NCBI GenBank assembly: GCA_964370645.1
Contig: CAYJJS010000037.1
Span: 1-14,044 of the forward strand
DNA length: 14,044 nucleotides
Direction: 5' to 3'
Source: CAMQRS01 sp964370645
GTDB lineage: Bacteria > Bacillota_I > Bacilli_A > Erysipelotrichales > Erysipelotrichaceae
Made by a program: the position numbers and the translations under genes. Shown here in pieces: positions 1 through 7,135 of this stretch; position 1 is the stretch's first letter; every line of letters begins with the position of its first letter. The notes below the pieces were generated by a model that was not told where the DNA came from, ran no database searches, and saw only the letters and a program-made list of their open reading frames with translations.

Positions 1-182
1 GGATTTCAAATGGTGTAATTGAAGGAAAAAACACGTATCTAAAAAAGATGATTAGCAATGCCAATGGGTTTCAAAATTTCAATCGTGCGAGGAATAGATT
101 TTTATACTCGCAAAACTTATACGAGAAGTATTCTTTGATACCTCTCAATCCAAAAAAGAAAGGAAAAAAGCAGCTAAAATAA
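1..182 (+). CDS. ISL3-family transposase, C-terminal fragment (cut by window edge)
   Basis: Reading from base 3 gives 59 codons to a TAA at 180-182. The protein begins ISNGVIEGKNTYLKKM and continues with NANGFQNFNRARNRFLY. This matches the conserved end of ISL3-type DDE transposases (SNG.IEG.NN..K...R.A.GYRNF.RFRNR), which holds the last catalytic Glu (E of IEG). The tail is rich in Lys, also usual. The rest of the gene lies outside the window, so whether the element is intact cannot be judged. It runs convergent to the ECF gene that follows. The family call is from motif recognition; confidence is good for ISL3 and low for any particular IS. Confidence 0.82.
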   Translation, partial: ISNGVIEGKNTYLKKMISNANGFQNFNRARNRFLYSQNLYEKYSLIPLNPKKKGKKQLK

Positions 183-217
183 TAGCTACTGTATCAAACA
201 AAATTGGGCTATAAAAA

Positions 218-246
218 ATTTGTGGGGTGTTTTACACCCCACAAAT
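218..246. repeat. Perfect 12-bp inverted repeat (hairpin) inside the IS end
   Basis: Bases 218-229 pair perfectly with 235-246 around a 5-base loop. The GC-rich core is GTGGGGTG/CACCCCAC. No T-run follows on either strand, so it is a poor intrinsic terminator by itself. It may bind transposase or block read-through into the element. Confidence 0.7.
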
Positions 247-304
247 AATTTACATTCAATCGTCAAACCCCACATTTATTTATAGGGCCATAAAAAGTTC
301 GCTT

Positions 305-337
305 AAAAAAAACATCAAATAAATTACTTTGATGTTT
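305..337 (-). terminator. Intrinsic terminator of the DUF4430-ECF operon
   Basis: On the minus strand AAACATCAAA and TTTGATGTTT form a 10-bp stem (328-337 with 310-319, loop of 8), followed by a run of eight T (complement of A305-A312). The stem begins in the stop codon of the ECF gene (336-338). The IS end stops about 15 bases beyond it, so the terminator is intact. Confidence 0.8.
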
Positions 338-827
338 ACATTTTAATCTTATCAAATACTTTTTCTAGTGGATCATATAAGATTGTCATTACTATGTAAT
401 TACTAATCGCATGAATAACATCGAAAATGATTCCGTTTAAAAAATATATAATTGCACTATGTAAAGAGAGCACAAGATATGGTATTGCGCTAAACAACCC
501 AAATAGCAAGCCAAATATAGCAGATAATAAAGACAATCTATGGTTGGATGTTAAATATGGTTTTAACCAAGCTGTTACTATGACTAATAGAGGCCATATC
601 ACAAAATATGTAGGTGTCCAAAATGGATTAAACCCATATAGGAGCACTTGTATTATACAAAAGATAATACTCACTTGAAATGCCATATTTCTTCCTAGTT
701 TCATTGTATACATAATTAATAAAAAACTTACCAATTCAACATTTGGAACTTGCGCTAGCACTTCTTTGGATACAATCAAAATAGCACTCAGAAATGAACA
801 AAATACAATATTTCTTACACTTGTCAT
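336..827 (-). CDS. ECF transporter S component (vitamin-binding membrane subunit)
   Basis: A 163-residue, very hydrophobic protein with about six membrane segments (roughly 5-25, 32-45, 50-66, 72-90, 100-124, 128-150), the size and shape of an ECF substrate-binding subunit. Motifs seen include PNVELVS (28-34), a Trp/Pro-rich stretch near 67-80 and GIIFDVIHAISN (132-143), which recall S components of the riboflavin/cobalamin-type group. Such subunits work with shared EcfA, EcfA' and EcfT, none of which is in the window, suggesting a group II system. The ATG lies one base after the stop of the DUF4430 gene and has no clear SD of its own, so translation is probably coupled. The substrate is not provable here. 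The DUF4430 partner favours cobalamin as a candidate. Confidence 0.75.
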   Translation of the reverse strand: MTSVRNIVFCSFLSAILIVSKEVLAQVPNVELVSFLLIMYTMKLGRNMAFQVSIIFCIIQVLLYGFNPFWTPTYFVIWPLLVIVTAWLKPYLTSNHRLSLLSAIFGLLFGLFSAIPYLVLSLHSAIIYFLNGIIFDVIHAISNYIVMTILYDPLEKVFDKIKM

Positions 828-828
828 T

Positions 829-1296
829 TTAATAAGCGCTTAAGCTAAAGACGAATATATCACCATCTTCAATCGTCAGTGAGTCTGCCGCAGGGCAATA
901 TTGTGTACTTACACATACTTCATTATTTTCTGATGAATATGTCCAAAACAACTTCTTTACCCCATCTTCTTCAATTAGTGTATCTGCTCCCAAACCAGTG
1001 ATGTACATTCCATAAGTTCCATCTTCATATGCCAACTCTATATCCTCATTCTCATCCATCTCTATTAATAGATTTCTTAGGTTTTCTGCATTTGTTCCAA
1101 CTTTTTCATCATATACAACATTTTTCTCATTATCCTCAATAATGATTTGAATGTGTTTATCTACTTCTGCAACATTTTGATCATCATTAGCTAGCCCACT
1201 TAATTCTTTATTTAGTATATTTCTATATATACTAACTCCACCCAAAACAGCAGCCAATAACAAGACAGCAATGATTACTCTAACTTTTTTACTCAT
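829..1296 (-). CDS. Membrane-anchored DUF4430 (transcobalamin-C-like) protein
   Basis: A 155-residue protein with a basic start (MSKKVR), one membrane segment at about 6-24 and no lipobox Cys, so it is probably an uncleaved anchor with the rest outside the cell. Residues 56-155 fit DUF4430: a beta-rich start (IQIIIEDNEKNVVYD), AENLRNLL (70-77), an acidic loop, the KLFWTYS block (115-121), and the closing DGDIFVFSL (145-152). DUF4430 resembles the C-terminal domain of transcobalamin and is often encoded beside an ECF S component, as here. I infer that it captures the ligand or hands it to the transporter. The ATG has a good SD (AGGAG, 1304-1308). Two Cys (128 and 134) could form a disulfide outside the cell. 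Confidence 0.72.
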   Translation of the reverse strand: MSKKVRVIIAVLLLAAVLGGVSIYRNILNKELSGLANDDQNVAEVDKHIQIIIEDNEKNVVYDEKVGTNAENLRNLLIEMDENEDIELAYEDGTYGMYITGLGADTLIEEDGVKKLFWTYSSENNEVCVSTQYCPAADSLTIEDGDIFVFSLSAY

Positions 1297-1357
1297 ACCA
1301 TTTCTCCTTTTATACTTTTAAAAAAACATTTACATCATAACACATATGGACTAAAAT

Positions 1358-1384
1358 ATTATATTTGAGTCATATAAATACCAA
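1358..1384 (-). promoter_or_regulatory. Possible promoter of the DUF4430-ECF operon
   Basis: On the minus strand TTGGTA (1379-1384) and TATAAT (1358-1363) are 15 bases apart. The -10 is perfect but the spacer is short and the region is AT-rich, so this is tentative. I see no cobalamin riboswitch in the 1297-1445 leader. Confidence 0.28.
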
Positions 1385-1445
1385 AATCATCATAAACATC
1401 AACGAATAATCATTTTTTCGTATTCACAAGTTAATCTTGCAAATC

Positions 1446-1472
1446 AAAAAAGAGAAAACAACTTCTCTTTTT
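1446..1472 (-). terminator. Intrinsic terminator after the SGNH hydrolase gene
   Basis: A perfect 10-bp stem, AAAAAGAGAA (1447-1456) with TTCTCTTTTT (1463-1472), around a 6-base loop. On the minus strand it is followed by a short T-run. It marks the end of the long minus-strand gene cluster. Confidence 0.78.
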
Positions 1473-1493
1473 CATTAAATTATGTCATTCAAG

Positions 1494-2108
1494 CTATTTA
1501 ACATACTCTTGTACGACTTCATACAATTTGTCATAACCTGCTTTTGTCAAGTGCAATCCATCTGTGGTATATTCACTTTTTAATTGCCCATCTTCTTTGA
1601 ATGCATCATAGATTTCTACATACTGTGCATTCGTGCACTCTGCAACATTTGCTTTAATTTCTTTACCTAATAATTGCAATTGGTTGTTATCCTTAATTCG
1701 CTCTCTTTTTCTATTTTCATCGATTGGAAGTGGTGATAAGACTACAACTTCACAATTTGGTAATTTCAATTCCATAATTTGAAGAAATTTGAAAATATTG
1801 AAAGCAATCTCTAATTTATCAAACTGATATCTATCAGAAAGATCATTTGTCCCTACTAATAAGATAACTTTTCTTGGTTTATAGTCTTGTATTGCATAAG
1901 GAAACAAATGTAGAATCGTATCAGTAGTTGCTCCTTTTACACCACAATTGTATAAATCATCTTGTTCAAAATAATTCGACAAGTTGAATCCATCAATGAT
2001 AGAGTCTCCAAAAAATACAATTCCATTTGCCTTAGCGACTCTTGCTGTTTGTATAATTTTCAGTACTTTTTCTTTTTGGTATGGTAGTGCTTTTTGTAAT
2101 ATATCCAT
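1494..2108 (-). CDS. SGNH/GDSL hydrolase (esterase or acetylhydrolase-like), cytoplasmic
   Basis: A 204-residue protein with all SGNH blocks: FFGDSI (nucleophile Ser36), NCGVKG (Gly in block II), VGTNDL (86-90, block III Asn88) and TTDGLHLT (Asp183 and His186 of the triad). The layout resembles the platelet-activating-factor acetylhydrolase IB/GDSL_2 group. There is no signal peptide, so it acts inside the cell, perhaps removing acyl or acetyl groups from a sugar or lipid; the substrate cannot be read from sequence. The ATG lies one base after the tex stop, and its SD (GGAGG, 2115-2119) is inside the tex coding end, showing translational coupling. It is the last gene before a terminator. Confidence 0.88.
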   Translation of the reverse strand: MDILQKALPYQKEKVLKIIQTARVAKANGIVFFGDSIIDGFNLSNYFEQDDLYNCGVKGATTDTILHLFPYAIQDYKPRKVILLVGTNDLSDRYQFDKLEIAFNIFKFLQIMELKLPNCEVVVLSPLPIDENRKRERIKDNNQLQLLGKEIKANVAECTNAQYVEIYDAFKEDGQLKSEYTTDGLHLTKAGYDKLYEVVQEYVK

Positions 2109-2109
2109 A

Positions 2110-4251
2110 TTAATCCTCCAACAGTGTTAACTGCACTTTATTTTTTTCTTCATCTATTTTGTATACCCATGTAGAAACAACATCTCCTACACTAACGACT
2201 TCACTAGGATGCTTGATTCTTTTTTTACTCATTTTTGAAATATGGACTAAACCATCTTCTTTTAGACCAATATCTACAAATGCACCAAAATCTACAACAT
2301 TTCTTACAGTCCCTTCTAAGCAATCCCCTACTTTTAGGTCTTGTAAGCTCACAATATCCTTACGGAGTAATGGACCTTCATTTTTATCACGATAGTCGCG
2401 TAGTGGTAAAGCAATTGCATCTATGATATCTTGTAAAGTATACATATCTACACTTAGTTGTTGACTCAAGTCTTGGATATCCACTTGTTTAATAATTGTT
2501 CTTGCTTGCTCACTACCCATTTCCTCGATTTGAATATGTAAATGTTGTAATACTTTTTTGCATATTTCATACGATTCTGGGTGAATTGATGTTCTATCCA
2601 AAATTTCTTTCCCATCTTCTATACGCAAGAAACCAGCAGATTGCTCAAATGATTTTTTACCTATTTTCGCAATTTTTAAAATTTCTTTTCGACTCGTGAT
2701 TTTTCCATGCTCTTCACGATAAGCCACTATGCTACTAGCCATACTTGCATTCAATCCCGCAACATTCTTCAATAAGGTTGTACTAGCGCTATTGATGTTT
2801 ACACCTACTAAGTTCACACACTTTTGAACCGCAAATTGCAATCTTTCCTGAAGACGGCTTTGTTGCAAATCATGTTGGTATTGTCCAACACCGATCGATT
2901 GTGGGTCTATTTTTATCAATTCAGATAATGGATCCAAAAGTCTACGTGCGATAGAAATTGCACTCCTTTGTTCCACACTCAAGTTAGGGAACTCTGCAAT
3001 AGCTAGCTTACTAGCACTATATACACTTGCTCCCGCTTCCGAAACAATACTATATGCGACTTTTAAATTGTATTCTTTAATTACATTTGCAACAAATTGT
3101 TCACTCTCTCTACTGGCTGTACCATTCCCAATCGCAACCAAATCCACCTTATATGTATGTAGTAAAGAAACAAACGTATCTTTTGCTTGTTGCACTTTCG
3201 CATTTGGTGGATGTGGATAAATAACATCTATTTTCAACACATTTCCGGTAGCATCAATAATTGCCAGCTTACAACCAGTTCGAAATGCAGGGTCAAACCC
3301 CAATATAACTTTTTGTTTTAATGGTGCTTGTAATAATAATTTCTCTAAATTTAAAGAAAATATATCAATCGAAGATTCTTGTGCTTTTTCACTTAATTCT
3401 GAACGCACCATTCTTTCTACACTTGGAATGGCAAGACGTTTTAGTCCATCTAAAATTGCTGTTTCTATAATTGGTGCACATGGACTACTACTATATTTAA
3501 TGTATCGTCTACTAACCCACGATGAAATATATTCTTCATTCAAAGCGATTTTCACATTAATGATTTTTTCTTTTTCTGCACGATCAATCGCCATGATCCT
3601 ATGTGGTGCTACACGACTAATTTTTTCTGCATAATCATAATACATACGATACACTTTTGCTTCATCAGTATGTTCTTTCTTTGCTTGGGTTTCAATATTT
3701 GAATAGTTCATCATACTATCGTATATCTTATTACGCACTTTTGTATCTTCACTAACCATTTCAGCAATGATATCCCTAGCCATCTGCAATGCATCTTCTT
3801 CACTTTTTACATGTTCATTAAGATATTGTGTATAATCAACGTGAAATTGTTTAGGTTGACTCATAATCAATGTAGCTAGGGGCTGTAATCCATTTTGAAT
3901 AGCAACACTTGCTCTTGTCTTTTTCTTTTGTTTATAAGGACGATAAATGTCTTCTACCTGCGATAGTTTCGTACATGCATGTACTGCATGTACAATATCA
4001 TCACTTATCTTCCCCTGTGTCTCTATTAAGCGTAATACGTCTTCTTTTCTTTTTTCAAGATGCAACTCATACTCATATTCTTCGTGAATCACACGTATTT
4101 GTTCTTCATCCAATCCTTTAGTCATTTCTTTTCGATACCTTGCGATAAACGGGATCGTCGCCCCCTCTTGCAATAGTGACAACGTATTTTCAATTTGCGA
4201 TTGCTGAATCTTCAATTGTTCACTAATTGCCTTTATAATCTTTTCTTCCAT
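2110..4251 (-). CDS. tex: Tex, S1-domain RNA-binding accessory factor
   Basis: A full-length Tex protein (713 residues; the family is about 715-780). The order is: helical N-terminal domain with the hallmark GATIPFIARYRKE (30-42); YqgF/RuvC-like domain from about 314, starting LGFDPAFRTGCKLA; SEAGASVYSASKLA (404-417); the IDPQSIGVGQYQHDL block (448-462); helix-hairpin-helix region (about 480-545); and a C-terminal S1 domain (637-708) with GTVRNVVDFGAFVDIG and DGLVHISKMS. Tex binds nucleic acid and affects transcription or RNA turnover; its precise role varies by species. The ATG start fits the family N-terminus, although the SD is weak (AGG 6 bases upstream). No terminator lies in the 38 bases before it, so it is probably co-transcribed with the PHP gene. 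Confidence 0.97.
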   Translation of the reverse strand: MEEKIIKAISEQLKIQQSQIENTLSLLQEGATIPFIARYRKEMTKGLDEEQIRVIHEEYEYELHLEKRKEDVLRLIETQGKISDDIVHAVHACTKLSQVEDIYRPYKQKKKTRASVAIQNGLQPLATLIMSQPKQFHVDYTQYLNEHVKSEEDALQMARDIIAEMVSEDTKVRNKIYDSMMNYSNIETQAKKEHTDEAKVYRMYYDYAEKISRVAPHRIMAIDRAEKEKIINVKIALNEEYISSWVSRRYIKYSSSPCAPIIETAILDGLKRLAIPSVERMVRSELSEKAQESSIDIFSLNLEKLLLQAPLKQKVILGFDPAFRTGCKLAIIDATGNVLKIDVIYPHPPNAKVQQAKDTFVSLLHTYKVDLVAIGNGTASRESEQFVANVIKEYNLKVAYSIVSEAGASVYSASKLAIAEFPNLSVEQRSAISIARRLLDPLSELIKIDPQSIGVGQYQHDLQQSRLQERLQFAVQKCVNLVGVNINSASTTLLKNVAGLNASMASSIVAYREEHGKITSRKEILKIAKIGKKSFEQSAGFLRIEDGKEILDRTSIHPESYEICKKVLQHLHIQIEEMGSEQARTIIKQVDIQDLSQQLSVDMYTLQDIIDAIALPLRDYRDKNEGPLLRKDIVSLQDLKVGDCLEGTVRNVVDFGAFVDIGLKEDGLVHISKMSKKRIKHPSEVVSVGDVVSTWVYKIDEEKNKVQLTLLED

Positions 4252-4289
4252 ATTTAACCTACGGTTTACATTTATCCGTTTTCCCTTTC

Positions 4290-5075
4290 TTATAAAGCAT
4301 GAAATATTTCTTGCATTGCATCAAAGGTGCAATAACTTTGAAAACCAATTTCCTTTAGAACTTTCTTCGCTTCATCAAGTCCATACCCCAATTGATTTTC
4401 ATTGTGTGAATCCGATCCAATCGTAATAATCTTACCACCTAAATCATAGTACTTTTTCAAAATATACCTAGATGGAGTAGTGTCTTTTAGACCATACCTT
4501 AAATAAGATGTATTAATTTCAATACCTTTTTTATGTGCAATAATATGCTTTAGTATTTTTGTAAGAATAACATCTACTTTTTCATCTGGATATATCCCAC
4601 TTTGATCATATCTCTTAATTACATCCAAATGACCTAATACACTATAATTATCATATTTACAAATTGTGTCATATATCGCTTGATAATATCCTTCATTGTA
4701 TGCAGTTTGTGTTTTCCCACTTTGATAATCATTTGTATGAAATTCTAAATCATCAATTTGGTGATTGGATAAGATAATAAAATCAAATGGATATTTTTTA
4801 AAATCTTCTTCAAAATACTCTATGGTATGTGTCTGCATACCAAACTCACAACCAAATTTAATTGTAATTTGGTCTCCATATTTTTTTTGCATGGCTTGAA
4901 CCCCTTGGTAGTAAGCCTCATAATCTACTACATAATCTCCCATTGGACCATGATCACAATGCTCTGTGATACAAATCTCATCTAAGCCAAGAGATATTGC
5001 TTTAATTATACAATCTTCTATTGGATAGTTTGAATCATTACTGTAACTTGTATGTACGTGATAGTCTGCTCTCAT
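4290..5075 (-). CDS. PHP-domain phosphatase, HisJ-type histidinol-phosphatase family
   Basis: A 261-residue PHP-superfamily metal hydrolase. Metal ligands visible in order: HVH near the start (6-8), the ITEHCDHG block (36-43, His39), GCEFG (75-79, Glu77), SNH (103-105), GHLD (148-151, His149) and GSDSH (220-224, Asp222 and His224). This is the pattern of HisJ/HisK-type enzymes that convert L-histidinol phosphate to histidinol with a trinuclear metal centre. The full set of ligands suggests an active enzyme. No other histidine gene is in the window, and family members outside his operons often have other phosphate-ester substrates, so the substrate is uncertain. The SD AGGAGG (5081-5086) overlaps the end of the upstream CHR gene, indicating coupling. 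Confidence 0.85.
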   Translation of the reverse strand: MRADYHVHTSYSNDSNYPIEDCIIKAISLGLDEICITEHCDHGPMGDYVVDYEAYYQGVQAMQKKYGDQITIKFGCEFGMQTHTIEYFEEDFKKYPFDFIILSNHQIDDLEFHTNDYQSGKTQTAYNEGYYQAIYDTICKYDNYSVLGHLDVIKRYDQSGIYPDEKVDVILTKILKHIIAHKKGIEINTSYLRYGLKDTTPSRYILKKYYDLGGKIITIGSDSHNENQLGYGLDEAKKVLKEIGFQSYCTFDAMQEIFHAL

Positions 5076-5084
5076 AATTTCCTC

Positions 5085-5648
5085 CTAAAACTGAAATAGT
5101 ATTCCTGCCATCATGGCAATTCCCATATACACTATTGGATGTTTTTTTACTTTATATATAAAGATAAGCATGATTATAAATAACGCTAACTCCTGTATTG
5201 CAAATAGATCAAAAATGGATTTGCTTAATGCATATGCATCCACATCACAAACAGAACTCATAAAAATGCTGACCCCTGCACTTAGGATAAACCCTAATAC
5301 GCATGGTCTTAGCCATTTGAAAAATATTTTTACCCATCGGTTCTCCTTGAATGCATCCAGCACCTTGGATATACCAATTACAATAATCAAACTAGGAAGT
5401 ACCAAAGACAATGTCGCAAATACTCCTCCCATAATTCCTGCTACCTCATACCCTACATAGGTTGCCATGTTTATACCCAATGGTCCAGGTGTACATTGTG
5501 AAATCGCAATCATATTGGTCAACTGTTCAACACTAAACCACTTTGTACTGTCGCTTAAATCATATAAAAATGGGATGGTCGCAGGACCTCCACCAATTGC
5601 AAATAGCCCTACTTTGAAAAATTCATACATTACATAAAATACTATCAT
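5085..5648 (-). CDS. CHR-family transporter, second half-size subunit
   Basis: A 187-residue membrane protein with one CHR domain. It shows the FKVGLFAIGGGPATIPFL motif near residues 11-28 and SQCTPGPLGINMATYVGY in the middle, both hallmarks of chromate-transporter (ChrA-type) proteins. Half-size members work as pairs of unequal subunits, in antiparallel orientation in studied cases. Its ATG overlaps the stop of the first subunit by four bases (ATGA), tight coupling that fits a 1:1 complex. Chromate efflux is the named role, but many gut and soil Bacillota carry the pair with no chromate link; sulfate or another oxyanion is possible. Confidence 0.9.
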   Translation of the reverse strand: MIVFYVMYEFFKVGLFAIGGGPATIPFLYDLSDSTKWFSVEQLTNMIAISQCTPGPLGINMATYVGYEVAGIMGGVFATLSLVLPSLIIVIGISKVLDAFKENRWVKIFFKWLRPCVLGFILSAGVSIFMSSVCDVDAYALSKSIFDLFAIQELALFIIMLIFIYKVKKHPIVYMGIAMMAGILFQF

Positions 5649-6196
5649 TTATCGTTTCCACTCTTTCTTTCCCTCCATACAAGAAGAAGTGAAATAAAAG
5701 CAATAAAAAGCACTATAACAACTGGTGATACATTCATAAAATATACGATTATGAAACTTACCATACACAACGCTAGATTGCGTATATTGCGTTCTTGATT
5801 TTTCCATAAATTATAGATGGAAAAAAACAACAATGCACAAACACCAATACGAATTCCTTGAAATGCACTTTGTACAATGGCATGCGACATAAAAGGCTCT
5901 AACATCATTGCTATCCCTAATATAATCACTAAACTAGGGCTGATCATACCTAAGGTAGATACAATAGCCCCTTTTGTTTTTGCTTGTGAATATCCAATAA
6001 AGGTAGATACATTTATTGCGATGATACCTGGTGTACATTGTGAAATGGCATAATAATCCAACAAGGTGTCTTTATCTACCCATTTTCTTTCCGTTATAAC
6101 CTCTTTTTCTAACATTGGAAGCATTGTTAATCCTCCACCAAAAGTCATAATTCCAATCTTAAAAAAAGTTGTGTATAGTTGTAAATACAAATTCAT
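5645..6196 (-). CDS. CHR-family transporter, first half-size subunit
   Basis: A 183-residue single-CHR-domain protein beginning MNLYLQLYTTFFKIG. It carries FGGGLTMLPMLE and SQCTPGIIAINVSTFIGY, the paired CHR motifs, and about five or six membrane segments. I chose the ATG at 6194-6196 because GGAGG (6202-6206) sits at proper distance before it. A TTG at 6206-6208 would add four residues but would put that SD inside the gene. It pairs with the next gene, whose ATG overlaps its stop. It has its own candidate promoter just upstream. Confidence 0.9.
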   Translation of the reverse strand: MNLYLQLYTTFFKIGIMTFGGGLTMLPMLEKEVITERKWVDKDTLLDYYAISQCTPGIIAINVSTFIGYSQAKTKGAIVSTLGMISPSLVIILGIAMMLEPFMSHAIVQSAFQGIRIGVCALLFFSIYNLWKNQERNIRNLALCMVSFIIVYFMNVSPVVIVLFIAFISLLLVWRERKSGNDK

Positions 6197-6220
6197 AATT
6201 CCCTCCAAATTTCCTCGCTC

Positions 6221-6248
6221 ATTATATCACTATCCTTGTGTATTACAA
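6221..6248 (-). promoter_or_regulatory. Candidate internal promoter before the CHR pair
   Basis: On the minus strand TTGTAA (6243-6248), a 16-base spacer and an extended -10 (TGATATAAT, 6221-6229) lie across the end of the PfkB-like gene. Transcripts would have a leader of about 17 bases that includes the GGAGG. This could let the transporter pair and genes below it be expressed apart from nnr. Confidence 0.45.
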
Positions 6249-7135
6249 TATTGTTGTATGTATAATTTCTTCTCAATACCTTGTAAAGTTTCTTCACTAG
6301 GAAACAATACTCCTTTGCTAAGCGCACTTCCTATTTGCATGGCTAAAACATTTTTAGCCAAGGCATGCAAATCTTTGTCCATCTCACTCCACGACGCAAT
6401 AGAAGCAAGTACACTTTGTGAACATGCACTTTTCATATCCTCTTTTAACAAACTTCCACAAATGAATGTTTTCTGATTCTGTAGGATAAGTAGCTTGTGA
6501 TTTGTCATGATAAAAACGATCGTATGCGCATACTGTAATAGACTATCTTTCAAACTATGTATAATATTATCCTGACTCTTTTCATCCTTCCACTCACTTT
6601 CCCACTGGTTCATAAGAAGAATGTCACATTTTTTAGCATGCATAAATGAAATATCTATATTTTTTGCATAGACAATTACATACCTTGAGCGAGCATAAAT
6701 AGTATTATAAATTTCTTGTGTTAGTGGATATTCACTAACACAAGAGAGTACGCAAGTTTCTTTCGATAATGTGCAATTTAAATAAGAAATAAATACACGG
6801 ATTGCATTTTCATTTTGTGAGATACTCACTTCTTCACTACTCGATTTATAATCTTCACTAATATAAGTTGTCTTATAGTCATTGTGATCATATCCCTCTA
6901 TACATGAATATTCCAATCTGTAAGTATCCAAACAAGTTTTAATAAACGCACTTTGTTTACTAGAACAAAGTACATAGGCTCGACTTTGTATACGCAAGTA
7001 TTTCAAAAACAAAGAGAGTTGTATACCCCTCCCCGCCACATCATACAAAGTTTTTACCATTTCAAATGTATTGTCATCTAAATTTCCATATATTTTTTTC
7101 TCAATTTTTGCATCTATTGTAATTGTATTAATCAT
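6230..7135 (-). CDS. Degenerate PfkB/1-phosphofructokinase-like protein, probably not an active kinase
   Basis: A 301-residue protein that I align by eye to the PfkB sugar-kinase family (FruK/LacC type). The start MINTITIDAKIEKKIY mirrors MIYTVTLNPAID...Y. DVAGRGIQLSLFLKYLRI (32-49) mirrors the PGGKGINVSRVLK.LG substrate motif, with only part of the glycines. ILLMNQWESEW (172-182) mirrors the IKPN..EL block. IVFIMTNHKLLIL (206-218) mirrors VLVSLG.DGAL. The C-terminal helix block is kept (LHALAKNVLAMQIGSALSKG). The GAGD anion-hole motif is lost: the aligned place reads SACSQS (236-241), so the catalytic Asp appears to be Gln. Cys is frequent. Its ATG overlaps the nnr stop by 8 bases, with SD AAGGGGG inside nnr. 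It may be a regulator or pseudo-enzyme; it is not a decayed gene, since the frame is open. Confidence 0.6.
   Translation of the reverse strand: MINTITIDAKIEKKIYGNLDDNTFEMVKTLYDVAGRGIQLSLFLKYLRIQSRAYVLCSSKQSAFIKTCLDTYRLEYSCIEGYDHNDYKTTYISEDYKSSSEEVSISQNENAIRVFISYLNCTLSKETCVLSCVSEYPLTQEIYNTIYARSRYVIVYAKNIDISFMHAKKCDILLMNQWESEWKDEKSQDNIIHSLKDSLLQYAHTIVFIMTNHKLLILQNQKTFICGSLLKEDMKSACSQSVLASIASWSEMDKDLHALAKNVLAMQIGSALSKGVLFPSEETLQGIEKKLYIQQYCNTQG

Larger units (their letters stand above)
1..289 (+). mobile_element. Right end of an ISL3-like insertion sequence
   Basis: After the transposase stop come about 107 bases that look like an IS end. The outermost element is probably the inverted repeat ending near 289, which reads inward on the minus strand as GGCCCTATAAATAAATGTGG. 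The octamer TGTGGGGT occurs three times: on the plus strand at 221-228 and on the minus strand at 236-243 and 267-274. The last two are direct repeats 31 bases apart, as expected of subterminal transposase-binding sites. The left end and target duplication are outside the window, so the exact boundary is inferred. Confidence 0.5.

Noticed and set aside
1297..1493. Cobalamin riboswitch before the DUF4430-ECF operon
   Set aside because: The leader is short, and I could not find the B12-box or the conserved core of that riboswitch.
2159..2426. Small plus-strand open frames opposite the Tex S1 domain
   Set aside because: Antisense to a conserved domain, with no ribosome-binding site.
4252..4289. 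Separate promoter for tex
   Set aside because: A TATAAG occurs near here on the minus strand, but no acceptable -35 or extended TG is present, so co-transcription is simpler.
5113..5460. Plus-strand open frame opposite the second CHR gene
   Set aside because: Antisense shadow of a motif-bearing membrane protein; no SD and no recognisable domain.
5645..6208. TTG start for the first CHR subunit
   Set aside because: The SD GGAGG would then lie inside the gene; the ATG twelve bases later is correctly spaced from it.
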